Assembly: GCA_027055635.1 (NCBI GenBank)
Contig: JALUMZ010000037.1
Location: 1 to 15,403 of the forward strand
Source of the DNA: Campylobacteraceae bacterium
GTDB lineage: Bacteria > Campylobacterota > Campylobacteria > Campylobacterales > Sulfurospirillaceae
Reading direction: 5' to 3'
DNA length: 15,403 bases
Shown here one piece after another: positions 1 to 8,442 of the stretch. Made by a program: the position numbers and the translations under genes. Below the pieces are notes generated by a model, which was not told where the DNA came from, made no database searches, and saw only the letters and a list, made by a program, of their open reading frames with translations. Every line of letters begins with the position of its first letter. Position 1 is the first letter of the stretch.

Positions 1-601
1 AAGCATAATCATCTAGAAACTTTTTTGCTGCATTAAAATCATATACTGCTTGAGATATAAAATATTCACAACCATTCTCAATCTTAGAAAAGACTCGTAG
101 ATGTTCATCTTTTTTGGCTGTGTGTCTCTCAGGTATGACAATCCCGCCGAGTATCAATTCATCATCAAACTCTTTTTTGAGTCTATATGCCTCTTTTATG
201 TCTATGGTTATTTTAGTTTTTTTACTAGCTGCTCCTACAAAAACTGAAAAAAACTCCCGACCGACTCTCTCTTTTAGCCACTGTTTAAACTGAGCTTTGT
301 CATATTTTCCAACTGCCCTATAGACGATAACCGGAAACTTTAGAGAGTTATCAAGATAGTTTTTTGCATATTCGCAAGAGTCTAGAGTTTTGATAAAAGG
401 AAAAGGTCTTTTTTCATCTGTTCTATCACTCTCATCTTGTATATCATACAGCACAAGTCCATCAATTTGGAGGTCTTTAATCCTTTGAATTTGACGAGCA
501 GCTATGGCTTCTAACTCCTCTTTTGTATGTTTTGCTTTTGGTGGGGTCATCCCATAAAGAAGAATACCCGATTTTTTGTTTTTTATCTTATCTTTTAACA
601 T
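1..601 (-). CDS. MetF-like methylenetetrahydrofolate reductase, 3' end cut by window edge
   Basis: Two hundred codons are open from an ATG at 601-599 to the left window edge with no stop, so the C-terminus is missing. Motifs resemble the MTHFR/FAD-linked TIM-barrel family: an N-terminal YGMTPPK near residues 16-22, GGIVIPERH at 152-160 and YFISQAVYD at 180-188, whose Gln184 matches the conserved Gln of the MetF substrate/flavin region. The family reduces 5,10-methylene-THF to 5-methyl-THF for methionine synthesis, in the cytoplasm. The N-terminus is unlike E. coli MetF (the usual FFPP-type start is replaced by YGMTPP), so it may belong to the divergent MetF-like group rather than be the canonical enzyme. 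A weak AGG lies 6-8 bases before the ATG. It lies 55 bases downstream of acnB in the same direction, so read-through from acnB is possible. The family is fairly sure; the exact substrate is not. Confidence 0.65.
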   Translation of the reverse strand, partial: MLKDKIKNKKSGILLYGMTPPKAKHTKEELEAIAARQIQRIKDLQIDGLVLYDIQDESDRTDEKRPFPFIKTLDSCEYAKNYLDNSLKFPVIVYRAVGKYDKAQFKQWLKERVGREFFSVFVGAASKKTKITIDIKEAYRLKKEFDDELILGGIVIPERHTAKKDEHLRVFSKIENGCEYFISQAVYDFNAAKKFLDDYA

Positions 602-616
602 AAATTACCTAGATTT

Positions 617-643
617 GGGCACCGCATGGGTGCCCTATTTTTT
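617..643 (+). terminator. Hairpin with T-tract between acnB and the metF-like gene
   Basis: GGGCACC at 617-623 pairs exactly with GGTGCCC at 629-635 around a 5-nt loop, followed on the + strand by TATTTTTT (636-643). It therefore has intrinsic-terminator form for + strand transcription, although no + strand gene lies upstream. Read in the direction of the flanking genes (minus), the hairpin is preceded by A's and followed by AAATCTAGG, which lacks a U-tract. It may stop antisense transcripts, or act as an mRNA-stabilising hairpin at the acnB 3' end. Confidence 0.45.
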
Positions 644-656
644 GAAAGTTTTTAAA

Positions 657-3212
657 TTATTGAGCAAGTTTATAATCTTCTATAAGATTAAAGTTTAGAT
701 ATTTATATACATCTTCTCTCTTGCCATCAAGTTTTTTTGGTACGATATCAAGATACTCTTGTGCGCTTGGAAGTCTTCCAAGCAATGCGCAAACTGCTGC
801 AAGTTCGGCACTTCCTAGATATACTTTTGCACCCATACCCATTCTGTTGTCAAAGTTTCTTGTACTTGTTGAAAATACTGTTGCCCCGTCAGCAACTCTA
901 GCTTGGTTTCCCATACATAACGAGCATCCCGGTATCTCTACTCTTGCTCCAACTGAGCCAAATATAGAGTAGTACCCCTCTTCTACGAGTTGGGCTTTAT
1001 CCATCTTTGTAGGTGGTGCTATCCATAGTTTTGCTGGAACTTGTCCCTCACCTTTTAATACTTCGCCTAGAGCTCTGTAGTGTCCGATATTTGTCATACA
1101 GCTTCCAACAAAAACTTCATCTATATTTTTAGGTCTATTCTCATCGGCTAGTATTTCACTAAGAGTTGCCACATCATCTGGATCATTTGGACAACACAAG
1201 ATAGGTTCTTTGATTTCATTCATATCTATATCTATAATTGCTGCATATTGTGCATCTTTGTCCGCTTTTACCAAAGTAGGATTCTCTAGCCATTTTTTCA
1301 TTTTGTCTGCTCTTCTTTGAAGCGTAGTTGCATCTTCATAACCAGCTTCTACCATGGATTCAAGTAAAACAATATTTGATTTTAAGTATTCGATAACAGG
1401 CTCTTTATCCAAAGCTATACTACAAGCAGCAGCACTTCTCTCTGCACTAGCATCACTAAGCTCAAATGCCTGCTCTGCTTTTAAGTTTGGAAGACCCTCT
1501 ATCTCCAAAACTTTTCCTGCAAATATATTTTTCTTATCTTTTTTAGGGACTGTTAATAAACCTTTTTGTATCGCAACATAAGGTATCGCATTTACTAAGT
1601 CTCTAAGGGTAATTCCCGGCTGAAGTTCACCACTAAATCTCACAAGTACTGATTCGGGCATATTTAAAGGCATACTTCCTGTAACAGCTGCAAATGCCAC
1701 AAGACCGCTACCGGCCGGAAATGATATACCGATAGGAAATCTAGTGTGAGAGTCTCCACCTGTTCCAACAGTATCTGGCAAAACCATACGATTTAGCCAA
1801 GAGTGTATAACTCCATCACCCGGCTTAAGACTAACCCCGCCTCTTGTTGTCATAAAACCTGGAAGAGTGTGTTGCATCTGTACATCACTAGGTTTTGGAT
1901 ATGCTGCTGTATGGCAAAATGTTTGCAATACCAAATCGGCATTAAATCCCAATGCGGCAAGCTCTTTTATCTCATCTCTAGTCATAGGTCCTGTTGTATC
2001 CTGACTCCCTACTGTTGAAGTTATAGGCTCTATATACATACCTGCCCTAACACCATCAACTCCACATGCCATTCCTACTATCTTCTGTGCTTGAGTGTAT
2101 CCTTTTCCACTCTCTCTAGGTTGTTCGGGCTTTTGAAATATATCCTCAGCACCCAAGCCTAAAGATTCTCTAGCTTTTGAAGTTAAACCTCTTCCGATAA
2201 TAAGAGGGATTCTTCCTCCTGCTCTATATTCATCTGCTAATGTATTTGGAGTCAGTTTAAACTCTGCTACCACCTTTCCATCTTTTTCAATCTTGCCCTC
2301 ATACGGATACACATCTATGATGTCGCCTGTTTGAAAAGCTGAAACATCTACCTCGATAGGTAGTGCACCGCTATCTTCCGCTGTATTAAAAAATATAGGA
2401 GCTATTGTATTACCTAGTATCAATCCACCTGTTTTTTTATTTGGTACAAACGGTATCTCTTTTCCTATCCACCATTGCACAGAGTTTATACCTGATTTTC
2501 TACTGCTTCCTGTTCCTACCACATCTCCAACATAGGCAACATCATACCTTTTGGATTGAAACTCTTTTATCTTAGCAAGTGCGTCTGGAAGCTTTTTTTC
2601 TAACATGCATTGTGCATGTAGCGGTATATCACTTCTAGTAAATGCTTCACTAGCCGGACTTAAATCATCAGTGTTTGTCTCTCCCGGAACTCTCAAAACT
2701 GCTACTGTTATTTTATTTGGAATTGGATCTTTTGAGGTAAACCACTCGGCCTTTGCCCATGATTCTAAAACGGATTTGGCATATTCATTCGTTTTTGCTA
2801 ATTTCTCTACATCATTGAACGAACTATATACAAGTATGGTTTTTTTCAATGCATCAGCAGCTGCAGTCGCTACAAATTTATCATCGCTACTTAAAGCATC
2901 AACTAGAGGCTGAACATTGTACCCTCCTAGCATAGTGCCTAAAATCTCAACGGCTTTTAGAGGTGTGATTGAGACACACTCTACCTCTTTCTTAACGATA
3001 GCATTTAAAAAAGCGGCTTTTACATAGGCAGCATCATCAACACCCGGACTTACTCTGTGTGTAAGCAGTTCTAACAAAACTTTCTGATCGCCCTCGCCTT
3101 TTTTTAAGGATTCAACAACTCTTGCTGTTTGTTGTGCATCTAAAGGAAGAGGAGGAACTCCAAGTCTTGATCTCTCTAATACATGGTCATTGTAAACTTT
3201 TAAATAATCCAT
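657..3212 (-). CDS. acnB: Aconitate hydratase B (bifunctional aconitase / 2-methylisocitrate dehydratase)
   Basis: This 851-residue protein is collinear with AcnB: an N-terminal HEAT-like helical domain (about 1-160), the swivelling domain 4 placed before the catalytic part (about 165-380), then the [4Fe-4S] aconitase core. The three cluster-ligand cysteines are visible as GSCMTN (C705) and GCSLCMGN (C763, C766), matching the spacing of E. coli C710/C769/C772. It interconverts citrate and isocitrate through cis-aconitate in the cytoplasm, in the oxidative or reductive TCA cycle; AcnB proteins can also bind mRNA when the cluster is lost. The ATG at 3212 has AGGAG at 3225-3221, 8 bases upstream. 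A TACAAT -10 box lies in the 54-base gap after ftsK, so it probably has its own promoter. No odd residues were seen. Confidence 0.97.
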   Translation of the reverse strand: MDYLKVYNDHVLERSRLGVPPLPLDAQQTARVVESLKKGEGDQKVLLELLTHRVSPGVDDAAYVKAAFLNAIVKKEVECVSITPLKAVEILGTMLGGYNVQPLVDALSSDDKFVATAAADALKKTILVYSSFNDVEKLAKTNEYAKSVLESWAKAEWFTSKDPIPNKITVAVLRVPGETNTDDLSPASEAFTRSDIPLHAQCMLEKKLPDALAKIKEFQSKRYDVAYVGDVVGTGSSRKSGINSVQWWIGKEIPFVPNKKTGGLILGNTIAPIFFNTAEDSGALPIEVDVSAFQTGDIIDVYPYEGKIEKDGKVVAEFKLTPNTLADEYRAGGRIPLIIGRGLTSKARESLGLGAEDIFQKPEQPRESGKGYTQAQKIVGMACGVDGVRAGMYIEPITSTVGSQDTTGPMTRDEIKELAALGFNADLVLQTFCHTAAYPKPSDVQMQHTLPGFMTTRGGVSLKPGDGVIHSWLNRMVLPDTVGTGGDSHTRFPIGISFPAGSGLVAFAAVTGSMPLNMPESVLVRFSGELQPGITLRDLVNAIPYVAIQKGLLTVPKKDKKNIFAGKVLEIEGLPNLKAEQAFELSDASAERSAAACSIALDKEPVIEYLKSNIVLLESMVEAGYEDATTLQRRADKMKKWLENPTLVKADKDAQYAAIIDIDMNEIKEPILCCPNDPDDVATLSEILADENRPKNIDEVFVGSCMTNIGHYRALGEVLKGEGQVPAKLWIAPPTKMDKAQLVEEGYYSIFGSVGARVEIPGCSLCMGNQARVADGATVFSTSTRNFDNRMGMGAKVYLGSAELAAVCALLGRLPSAQEYLDIVPKKLDGKREDVYKYLNFNLIEDYKLAQ

Positions 3213-3241
3213 ATCTGCTACTCCTAATAATTTTTATAAGG

Positions 3242-3247
3242 ATTGTA
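3242..3247 (-). promoter_or_regulatory. Predicted -10 box of acnB promoter
   Basis: TACAAT on the minus strand, preceded by TGTGA and an A/T-rich stretch with no clear -35 box, as is usual for sigma-70 promoters of Campylobacterota. It lies between the ftsK stop (3267) and the acnB ribosome site (3221-3225), giving a leader of roughly 25-30 nt. Confidence 0.5.
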
Positions 3248-3266
3248 TCACAAAATTATTTAAAAA

Positions 3267-5330
3267 TTATAAAATTTCTCGCTGACCTTTGGAATTTGGA
3301 GCAGATAATACTCCTGTAGCCTCTAATTGTTCGACTATTCTTGCGGATCTGTTGTATCCTATTTGCAGTCTTCTTTGTATATAGCTTATGGAGCATTTTT
3401 TCTCATTTAATACGATATTTTTAGCATCTTCAAAAAGTTCATCTATATCATCATCAACACTTGCACCACGGGTATCACTACTTGATTCATCTTTTAAAAA
3501 ACTCTCATCATACTCAACACTCTGTTGTTTCTTAAGATACTCAACAACTTTTTCTATCTCGTCTTCGCTTGCAAATGGGGCATGTAGTCTTATGAGACCT
3601 GAACTGCCAGGAGGTGTAAAGAGCATATCTCCTCGTCCAAGAAGTGAGTCTGCTCCACTAGCATCTAGTATCACTTTGCTGTCTATTTTTTGTCCAACTT
3701 TAAAGCTTATCCTGGAGGGTAAATTTGCTTTTATTAGTCCTGTTACGACATCAACAGATGGCCTTTGGGTTGCTACTAGGAGGTGAATACCGCTCGCCCT
3801 TGCCATTTGCGCAAGTCTTGAGACATAAAATTCTACCTCTTTTCCGCTTGTCATCATCAAATCTGCCAACTCATCAATAATAACAACTATATATGGTATA
3901 TGTGGTAATCCTAGTTTCTTTGCTTTTTCATTATAGTTTTCTATATTTTTTGTTTTTGATTGGCTAAGGACTTTGTATCTTCTCTCCATCTCATTTACCA
4001 TATTTGCTAGTGCTATAATAGCATGTTTGGGTTTTGTTATGACTGGAGTCAAAAGATGAGGAATATCGTTGTAGATAGAAAATTCAAGCATTTTTGGGTC
4101 TATCATCAAGAGTTTCAGAGTATCTGGTGAATTTCTATAAAGCAAAGAGAGAAGCATAGCATTTATACCGACGCTCTTTCCGCTACCTGTTGTGCCTGCT
4201 ATCAAAAGATGAGGCAATTTCTTCAAATCTGTAACAAAAGGATTTCCGACTATATCCTTTCCTAGTGCGATAGTTAAAGGAGAAGATGAGTTTTTGTAGA
4301 TGTCGCTTTGAAGTATCTCTTTTAGATATATGGTCTCTATCTTCTTATTTGGCACCTCAATTCCAACTACATCTTTTCCCGGAACAGGTGCTTGAATACG
4401 AATAGTCTGAGCTTTTAGTGCCATGGCTAGATCATCTTGAAGAGTTAAAATTTTTGATACTTTTATATGGGGTGCCGGCTTGAATTCAAAAGTTGTAACG
4501 ACAGGACCTGAGTAGGTTCTTACTACATCTCCGTCTATCTTAAATCTTCTTAACTTATCAAGTAGATCAGATATCTTTTGGTCTATCTCACTCTCATTTA
4601 CATGTAGATGTCTTTTGGGAGGATCGCTTAAAAATTTTAGTGAAGGGAGCTTGTAGTTTTTTGGTTTATCAACCTCTCCTTTGTCTATCTCTTCTAGTAA
4701 TTTTTCATTTTCTTCTACTACATTTAGTATCTCTACACCACTTTTAGTTATACTCTCTTTTTCTTCTGTCGTCTCTTCTTTATCTTTTTTACTATCTTCA
4801 GCCTCTAGCTCTGAGTCTAGCAATTTTACTTCTGCTCTTTTTTCTTTTTCCTGTTTTTGGACTACTATTTTCCCCTTTTTTTCCTCTTTTTTTATCTTTG
4901 GAAGCTTGTTTATCAAATTCATAGATGCAAATATTTCATCAAAACCTATATCAAAAAACATAACAAAACACAATGAAACTATCGCAGCTATAACTATCCA
5001 TACTCCAACAATCCCCACATAAGAGATGATTGAGTGGGTGATAGAGTAACCTATGAAGCCATTACGATGCACAAAAAGAGCTTGAATCATCAAAACAGAT
5101 AAAAAAAGCAATATCGAAGCTAGATATATCTCTAATTTTCTAATATCAAATCTTCTATCTTTATATATAAAATATGAGAGTAGAAGAAGAGCAAAAGGAT
5201 AAACGTAAGAGATGTATCCAAAAAGATGAAAATTTAGTGTCCCAAGTTTAGCACCGTAAACCCCCACTATAGAGATGTCCATCAAAACAGTAGATAATCC
5301 CAAAAAAAGAAAAAAAGCAGCCATAATCAC
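3267..5330 (-). CDS. ftsK: DNA translocase FtsK (short epsilonproteobacterial form)
   Basis: Septum-anchored DNA pump that moves chromosome termini apart and activates Xer recombination at division. Residues 1-130 hold about four membrane helices (near 2-18, 38-56, 67-84, 102-127). A K/E-rich linker spans 140-230. The motor has Walker A GTTGSGKS at 379-386 and Walker B IIDELADL with D486-E487. The last ~60 residues form the winged-helix gamma domain (SYIQRRLQIGYNRSARIVEQ region) that reads KOPS-type sequences. At 687 residues it is far shorter than E. coli FtsK and typical of this phylum. The start is uncertain: GTG at 5330 or ATG at 5324 begin inside the first helix and lack a good ribosome site, whereas AAAGGA at 5363-5358 sits 6 bases before an in-frame ATT at 5351. 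The frame is open back to the flgL stop codon, in the same frame. Confidence 0.95.
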   Translation of the reverse strand: MIMAAFFLFLGLSTVLMDISIVGVYGAKLGTLNFHLFGYISYVYPFALLLLSYFIYKDRRFDIRKLEIYLASILLFLSVLMIQALFVHRNGFIGYSITHSIISYVGIVGVWIVIAAIVSLCFVMFFDIGFDEIFASMNLINKLPKIKKEEKKGKIVVQKQEKEKRAEVKLLDSELEAEDSKKDKEETTEEKESITKSGVEILNVVEENEKLLEEIDKGEVDKPKNYKLPSLKFLSDPPKRHLHVNESEIDQKISDLLDKLRRFKIDGDVVRTYSGPVVTTFEFKPAPHIKVSKILTLQDDLAMALKAQTIRIQAPVPGKDVVGIEVPNKKIETIYLKEILQSDIYKNSSSPLTIALGKDIVGNPFVTDLKKLPHLLIAGTTGSGKSVGINAMLLSLLYRNSPDTLKLLMIDPKMLEFSIYNDIPHLLTPVITKPKHAIIALANMVNEMERRYKVLSQSKTKNIENYNEKAKKLGLPHIPYIVVIIDELADLMMTSGKEVEFYVSRLAQMARASGIHLLVATQRPSVDVVTGLIKANLPSRISFKVGQKIDSKVILDASGADSLLGRGDMLFTPPGSSGLIRLHAPFASEDEIEKVVEYLKKQQSVEYDESFLKDESSSDTRGASVDDDIDELFEDAKNIVLNEKKCSISYIQRRLQIGYNRSARIVEQLEATGVLSAPNSKGQREIL

Positions 5331-5390
5331 AAAAACAGTCTCTTTTAAAATATCAAATCCTTTATATTCATTAGAAGTACTTAATTTGGA

Positions 5391-5399
5391 ATTATATCA
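5391..5399 (-). promoter_or_regulatory. Extended -10 promoter for ftsK
   Basis: The minus strand reads TGATATAAT: a perfect TATAAT (5396-5391) with the TG of an extended -10, and this TGA is itself the flgL stop codon. Transcription would start near 5384, leaving a leader of about 30-50 nt depending on which ftsK start is used. Confidence 0.55.
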
Positions 5400-7796
5400 C
5401 ATATAGTTTAAAAGCGACATAGAGTTGATCTTGGCTATTGTTGAGAGTGTTGCTTGATAGTTATTGCTAATCTGAGTAAATCTAGTATAGGCTTCACCTA
5501 TATCAACATCAGCTATCTCACTTCTTATGGTTTTTACATTTAGAGTTAAAAAATCAGCTCTATCACTTGCATTCAATAAGGCATTTGAGTATGAACCTGT
5601 CTCTGTGTGCATTTTAGTAAAATGGTCGCTAATGTGGTCAATCTTTAAGATAGAGTTTTGAATTCCTAGATTTCTAGGATCAGAAAAATCTGAATCCATA
5701 TTGAAATTTCCATCTCTGACTGCATCAATCATCTCATCTATCTCTTTGAAAAAATCTATATGTGGAGTTTGGATGGCAACTGCATCATTTGCCATAAACG
5801 ACATGGCTGGATTTTTAGTTCCATCAAATTGGTCTGCATCACTATCATACATAGCAAACTCTATCTTTGAAGCAGAATTTGTTTTATCATGTATATTTAT
5901 CCTACCTCTATAGTCTAAATTTACTTCTATACTATTTTGTGCTGATTTAACTGCATCATTATACTCATCTGCCTGAATACCGTCAGTCGGATTATCTGCA
6001 TCCACAGGTAGTGAACCAGCAGTTATCATGCCAATCACATCATTTAATTGCTGATAAGTTAAATCATCTGCTTTTGTTGCATTTCCCTCTGCATCAAAAA
6101 TTGTATATGGCGGGGTACTACCATTTACAGAAAATGTTGATCCGCTATTACTAAGGTTTATTTGTGCATTAAAAGAGATGCCATTTTTGTCTATACCGGA
6201 AAGTAAAAATTGTTTATTGTTAAGAGAAGAGATACCTGCAACATCTAGCAATTTTGTGCTTCCTGCGGCATATTCCCCACTACTTTTTACAAATTGTGAA
6301 ACATTACTTGATATATCATTTCCATCTTTTGTAAAACCTCTTCTTGAGTAATTCATACCATCCGGGGTTGCAAAACCATTTACATCATAATCATCACTAG
6401 CATCAGCAGTAGTACCATTATCATTTTTTGATGTTAAATTTATATCAAGAGAACTAGAATCACCATTTGTATTGTCTGTTATATATATTTGACCATCTTC
6501 AAGTCTAGTGGTAACATCGCCATAGTTATTATTAATAGCAGTCATTAAATCTTGGACAGTTGTATTGTTATCAACCGTAAAATCAGTATTTACATTAATA
6601 TTACTTGTATCCTTCCCCCCTAGATGTACATAATCAACATCACTTCCCATAAAATCTCGCAACTTATCCGTTGTCTCAACACTTGTCCCGTCTATCTGTT
6701 TCAATATCGTATTTAAACTAAACTCTTTTGGATTTGTTAAGCTAGCACTTATCCCCACTTTTGCTGTACTGTTTACAGATGTAAAATTGCTCTTATCAAA
6801 ACTTATAATGTCAACATCTTTTTGGGCAATCAATTCATCTATATCGGTTTTATCTGCATTGCTTCCTCCATCCCTGTCAATTGCGCCAAATAGATTCATT
6901 TGTAGTAGTGAATTTCCTTTTTTTAAGTCTTTTACCTCTATTTGTCCGTAGCTGTTTAGACTCACATCTACAACTTTATTGGTAGATGAATTTCCATAAG
7001 CAGTTCCTACGCTATCAATTAAATCAGAGACATTTGAGGTTAAATCCAATGAAAATTTCTCATTAAAAGTTTCTCCATTGGGCTTTCTTCCAGATAGATA
7101 AAAAACAGGCTTGCCATTTTTGTCAGCATCTCCTCCAACCATATCTTGAAGAGTATCACTCTCTTTGAGATATACTTCATCTCCACTATCTTTTTGGATG
7201 GTTTTATTGAACATTTTTACATTTGTAGATACAATTTTTTCATAATCACTATCTTTTCCTAGAAATAGAGAGTTGCCATCTATATTGTATGGCAATTGGA
7301 CTTTTGAGCCGATTAGTGAAGTCATTTTTTCGCTATTTCCATCATAAGAGCCATCACTTCTTATGGGTTTAGTATCTAAGGCAGAACCTGAAAATAAAAA
7401 TTGTCCATTTATCGATGTATTCGCGATACTTACTAGATGATCACGCATAGCACTTAAATCATCCGCTATTGCTCCTAGGCTAGTAGATGAACTTGCACCA
7501 TTTGCTGCTTGTATCAATTTTGATTTGAATTTTATCAAAGTATCATCAAACTGATTCATGGTAGTATCGGTATTGTTTGCAAATGTTTGAGCTTTTGAAC
7601 TGCTCTTTTTTACCTGATCTAGCGTAGATATTTCATCATTTAATCTCATAGTGTCTGCATATATGCTACTACTTTCATAGCTATTTTGTATCTTTGATCC
7701 AGATGAAATTTGTGTATTTACATCATAAAGTTTCTTTAAACTATCTTGGTAGCTGTTTTTTGTGTTTAAATAAAAAAGTGAATCCGTTATTCTCAT
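5397..7796 (-). CDS. flgL: Flagellar hook-filament junction protein FlgL (HAP3)
   Basis: Exported structural protein joining hook (through FlgK) to filament. The N-terminal coiled-coil region (about 1-140) begins MRITDSLFYLN and contains the flagellin-like QISSGSKIQNSYESSS stretch. The C-terminal helix region (about 725-799) carries NASDRADFLTLNVKTIRSEI and ends NYQATLSTIAKINSMSLLNYM, as in FlgL/flagellin D0-D1. The 799 residues far exceed E. coli FlgL (about 317); the excess is a central, D/N/S/T/G-rich exposed region (about 150-715), as in other Campylobacterota. The ATG at 7796 has AGGAG at 7809-7805, 8 bases away. A sigma-54 promoter lies just upstream, fitting the middle-class hook/junction genes of this phylum. 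FlaB/FlaA-type flagellin is excluded by length and by the non-flagellin central part. Confidence 0.93.
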   Translation of the reverse strand: MRITDSLFYLNTKNSYQDSLKKLYDVNTQISSGSKIQNSYESSSIYADTMRLNDEISTLDQVKKSSSKAQTFANNTDTTMNQFDDTLIKFKSKLIQAANGASSSTSLGAIADDLSAMRDHLVSIANTSINGQFLFSGSALDTKPIRSDGSYDGNSEKMTSLIGSKVQLPYNIDGNSLFLGKDSDYEKIVSTNVKMFNKTIQKDSGDEVYLKESDTLQDMVGGDADKNGKPVFYLSGRKPNGETFNEKFSLDLTSNVSDLIDSVGTAYGNSSTNKVVDVSLNSYGQIEVKDLKKGNSLLQMNLFGAIDRDGGSNADKTDIDELIAQKDVDIISFDKSNFTSVNSTAKVGISASLTNPKEFSLNTILKQIDGTSVETTDKLRDFMGSDVDYVHLGGKDTSNINVNTDFTVDNNTTVQDLMTAINNNYGDVTTRLEDGQIYITDNTNGDSSSLDINLTSKNDNGTTADASDDYDVNGFATPDGMNYSRRGFTKDGNDISSNVSQFVKSSGEYAAGSTKLLDVAGISSLNNKQFLLSGIDKNGISFNAQINLSNSGSTFSVNGSTPPYTIFDAEGNATKADDLTYQQLNDVIGMITAGSLPVDADNPTDGIQADEYNDAVKSAQNSIEVNLDYRGRINIHDKTNSASKIEFAMYDSDADQFDGTKNPAMSFMANDAVAIQTPHIDFFKEIDEMIDAVRDGNFNMDSDFSDPRNLGIQNSILKIDHISDHFTKMHTETGSYSNALLNASDRADFLTLNVKTIRSEIADVDIGEAYTRFTQISNNYQATLSTIAKINSMSLLNYM

Positions 7797-7821
7797 GATT
7801 ATTACTCCTAGGTTATATAAA

Positions 7822-7835
7822 GCAAATTAAGTTCC
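7822..7835 (-). promoter_or_regulatory. Sigma-54 (RpoN) promoter of flgL
   Basis: The minus strand reads AAGGAACTTAATTTGCTTTA, with GG (7835-7834), exactly 10 bases, then GC (7823-7822). This matches the epsilonproteobacterial RpoN form TTGGAAC-N5-TTGCTT closely. The expected start about 12 nt downstream (near 7810) leaves a 14-nt leader beginning at the AGGAG ribosome site. Confidence 0.8.
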
Positions 7836-7888
7836 TTTGGCAAAATATCGGATTTTTTGGTATTTTATTTAATTTTTCAAAAAAATTA

Positions 7889-7917
7889 TTGTTTTTTTTA
7901 AAAAAAAAGTGTACAAT
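7889..7917 (+). promoter_or_regulatory. Sigma-70-type promoter of hup
   Basis: TTGTTT (7889-7894), 17-base spacer, TACAAT (7912-7917) immediately preceded by TG. The spacer is a long A/T run (7892-7908), a form that favours strong transcription. It faces away from the flgL promoter. Confidence 0.6.
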
Positions 7918-7949
7918 GCCTAAAATACATTATTTCAAAGGATTGTAGA

Positions 7950-8228
7950 ATGAAAAAAGCAGAGTTTATTCAGGTAGTTTCAGAGAAGGCTGAGCTTTCC
8001 AAAAAAGATACGCAAAAAGTTGTTGATGCAGCCATAGAAGCTGTACAAGAAGCATTAGTTGCAAAAAAAAGTGTTAGCTTTATTGGTTTTGGTACATTTA
8101 GTACAGCGGATAGAGCAGCAAGAAAGGCAAGAGTTCCGGGAACTGACAAAATTGTTGATGTGCCTGCAACAACAGCTGTAAAATTTAAAGTAGGTAAAAG
8201 ATTAAAAGAGGCAGTAGCAAAAGCTTAA
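7950..8228 (+). CDS. hup: DNA-binding protein HU
   Basis: The 92 residues match the HU/IHF family from end to end: helix-turn-helix dimerisation region (1-40, with ELSKKDTQKVVDAAIEAV), FIGFGTFS at 44-51 leading into the beta arm, the arm-tip proline (P63, in RVPGTDK instead of the common RNPQTG) and the closing VKFKVGKRLKEAV helix. HU is an abundant nucleoid protein that bends DNA without sequence specificity. The ATG has AAAGGA at 7937-7942, 7 bases upstream. It is a single-gene unit with its own promoter and a strong terminator. IHF is less likely because of the PGTDK tip and because a sole HU-type protein is usual in this phylum. Confidence 0.95.
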   Translation: MKKAEFIQVVSEKAELSKKDTQKVVDAAIEAVQEALVAKKSVSFIGFGTFSTADRAARKARVPGTDKIVDVPATTAVKFKVGKRLKEAVAKA

Positions 8229-8243
8229 AATATAAAGACAGAG

Positions 8244-8282
8244 GCTTAAAGAGTTTATAATGACTCTTTAAGCTTTTTTTTT
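8244..8282 (+). terminator. Intrinsic terminator of hup
   Basis: A perfect 11-bp stem, GCTTAAAGAGT (8244-8254) with ACTCTTTAAGC (8263-8273), an 8-nt loop, then nine T's (8274-8282). It lies 15 bases after the hup stop. Confidence 0.92.
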
Positions 8283-8308
8283 GTACTATTTCTTTCTTAT
8301 TTCAAGGT

Positions 8309-8394
8309 GCCTGAGTGGTGAAACTGGTAGACGCGCTAGACTCAAAATCTTGTGAGCTTTGCTCGTGCCGGTTCGAGTCCGGCCTCAGGTACCA
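8309..8394 (+). tRNA. tRNA-Leu, anticodon CAA
   Basis: Class II tRNA of 86 nt with encoded CCA (8392-8394). The acceptor GCCTGAG (8309-8315) pairs with CTCAGGT (8384-8390), with a G-U first pair and discriminator A8391. The D region carries TGGTAGACGC. The anticodon loop CTCAAAA (8341-8347) gives CAA at 8343-8345, reading UUG. The long variable arm has GAGC/GCTC around TTT, and the T arm is GCCGG-TTCGAGT-CCGGC. The anticodon stem CTAGA/TCTTG has one T-T mismatch (pair 28-42). A possible -10 (TACTAT, 8284-8289) lies just past the hup terminator. Confidence 0.95.
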
Positions 8395-8442
8395 TCTTTA
8401 AATCTATAATTCTTATTTTTTTCTACCCTTTGAAAGGTTCCC

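Noticed and set aside
721..972. Plus-strand open frames inside acnB, ftsK, flgL and the receptor gene
   Set aside because: They are antisense shadows of well-supported genes, without ribosome sites or recognisable domains.
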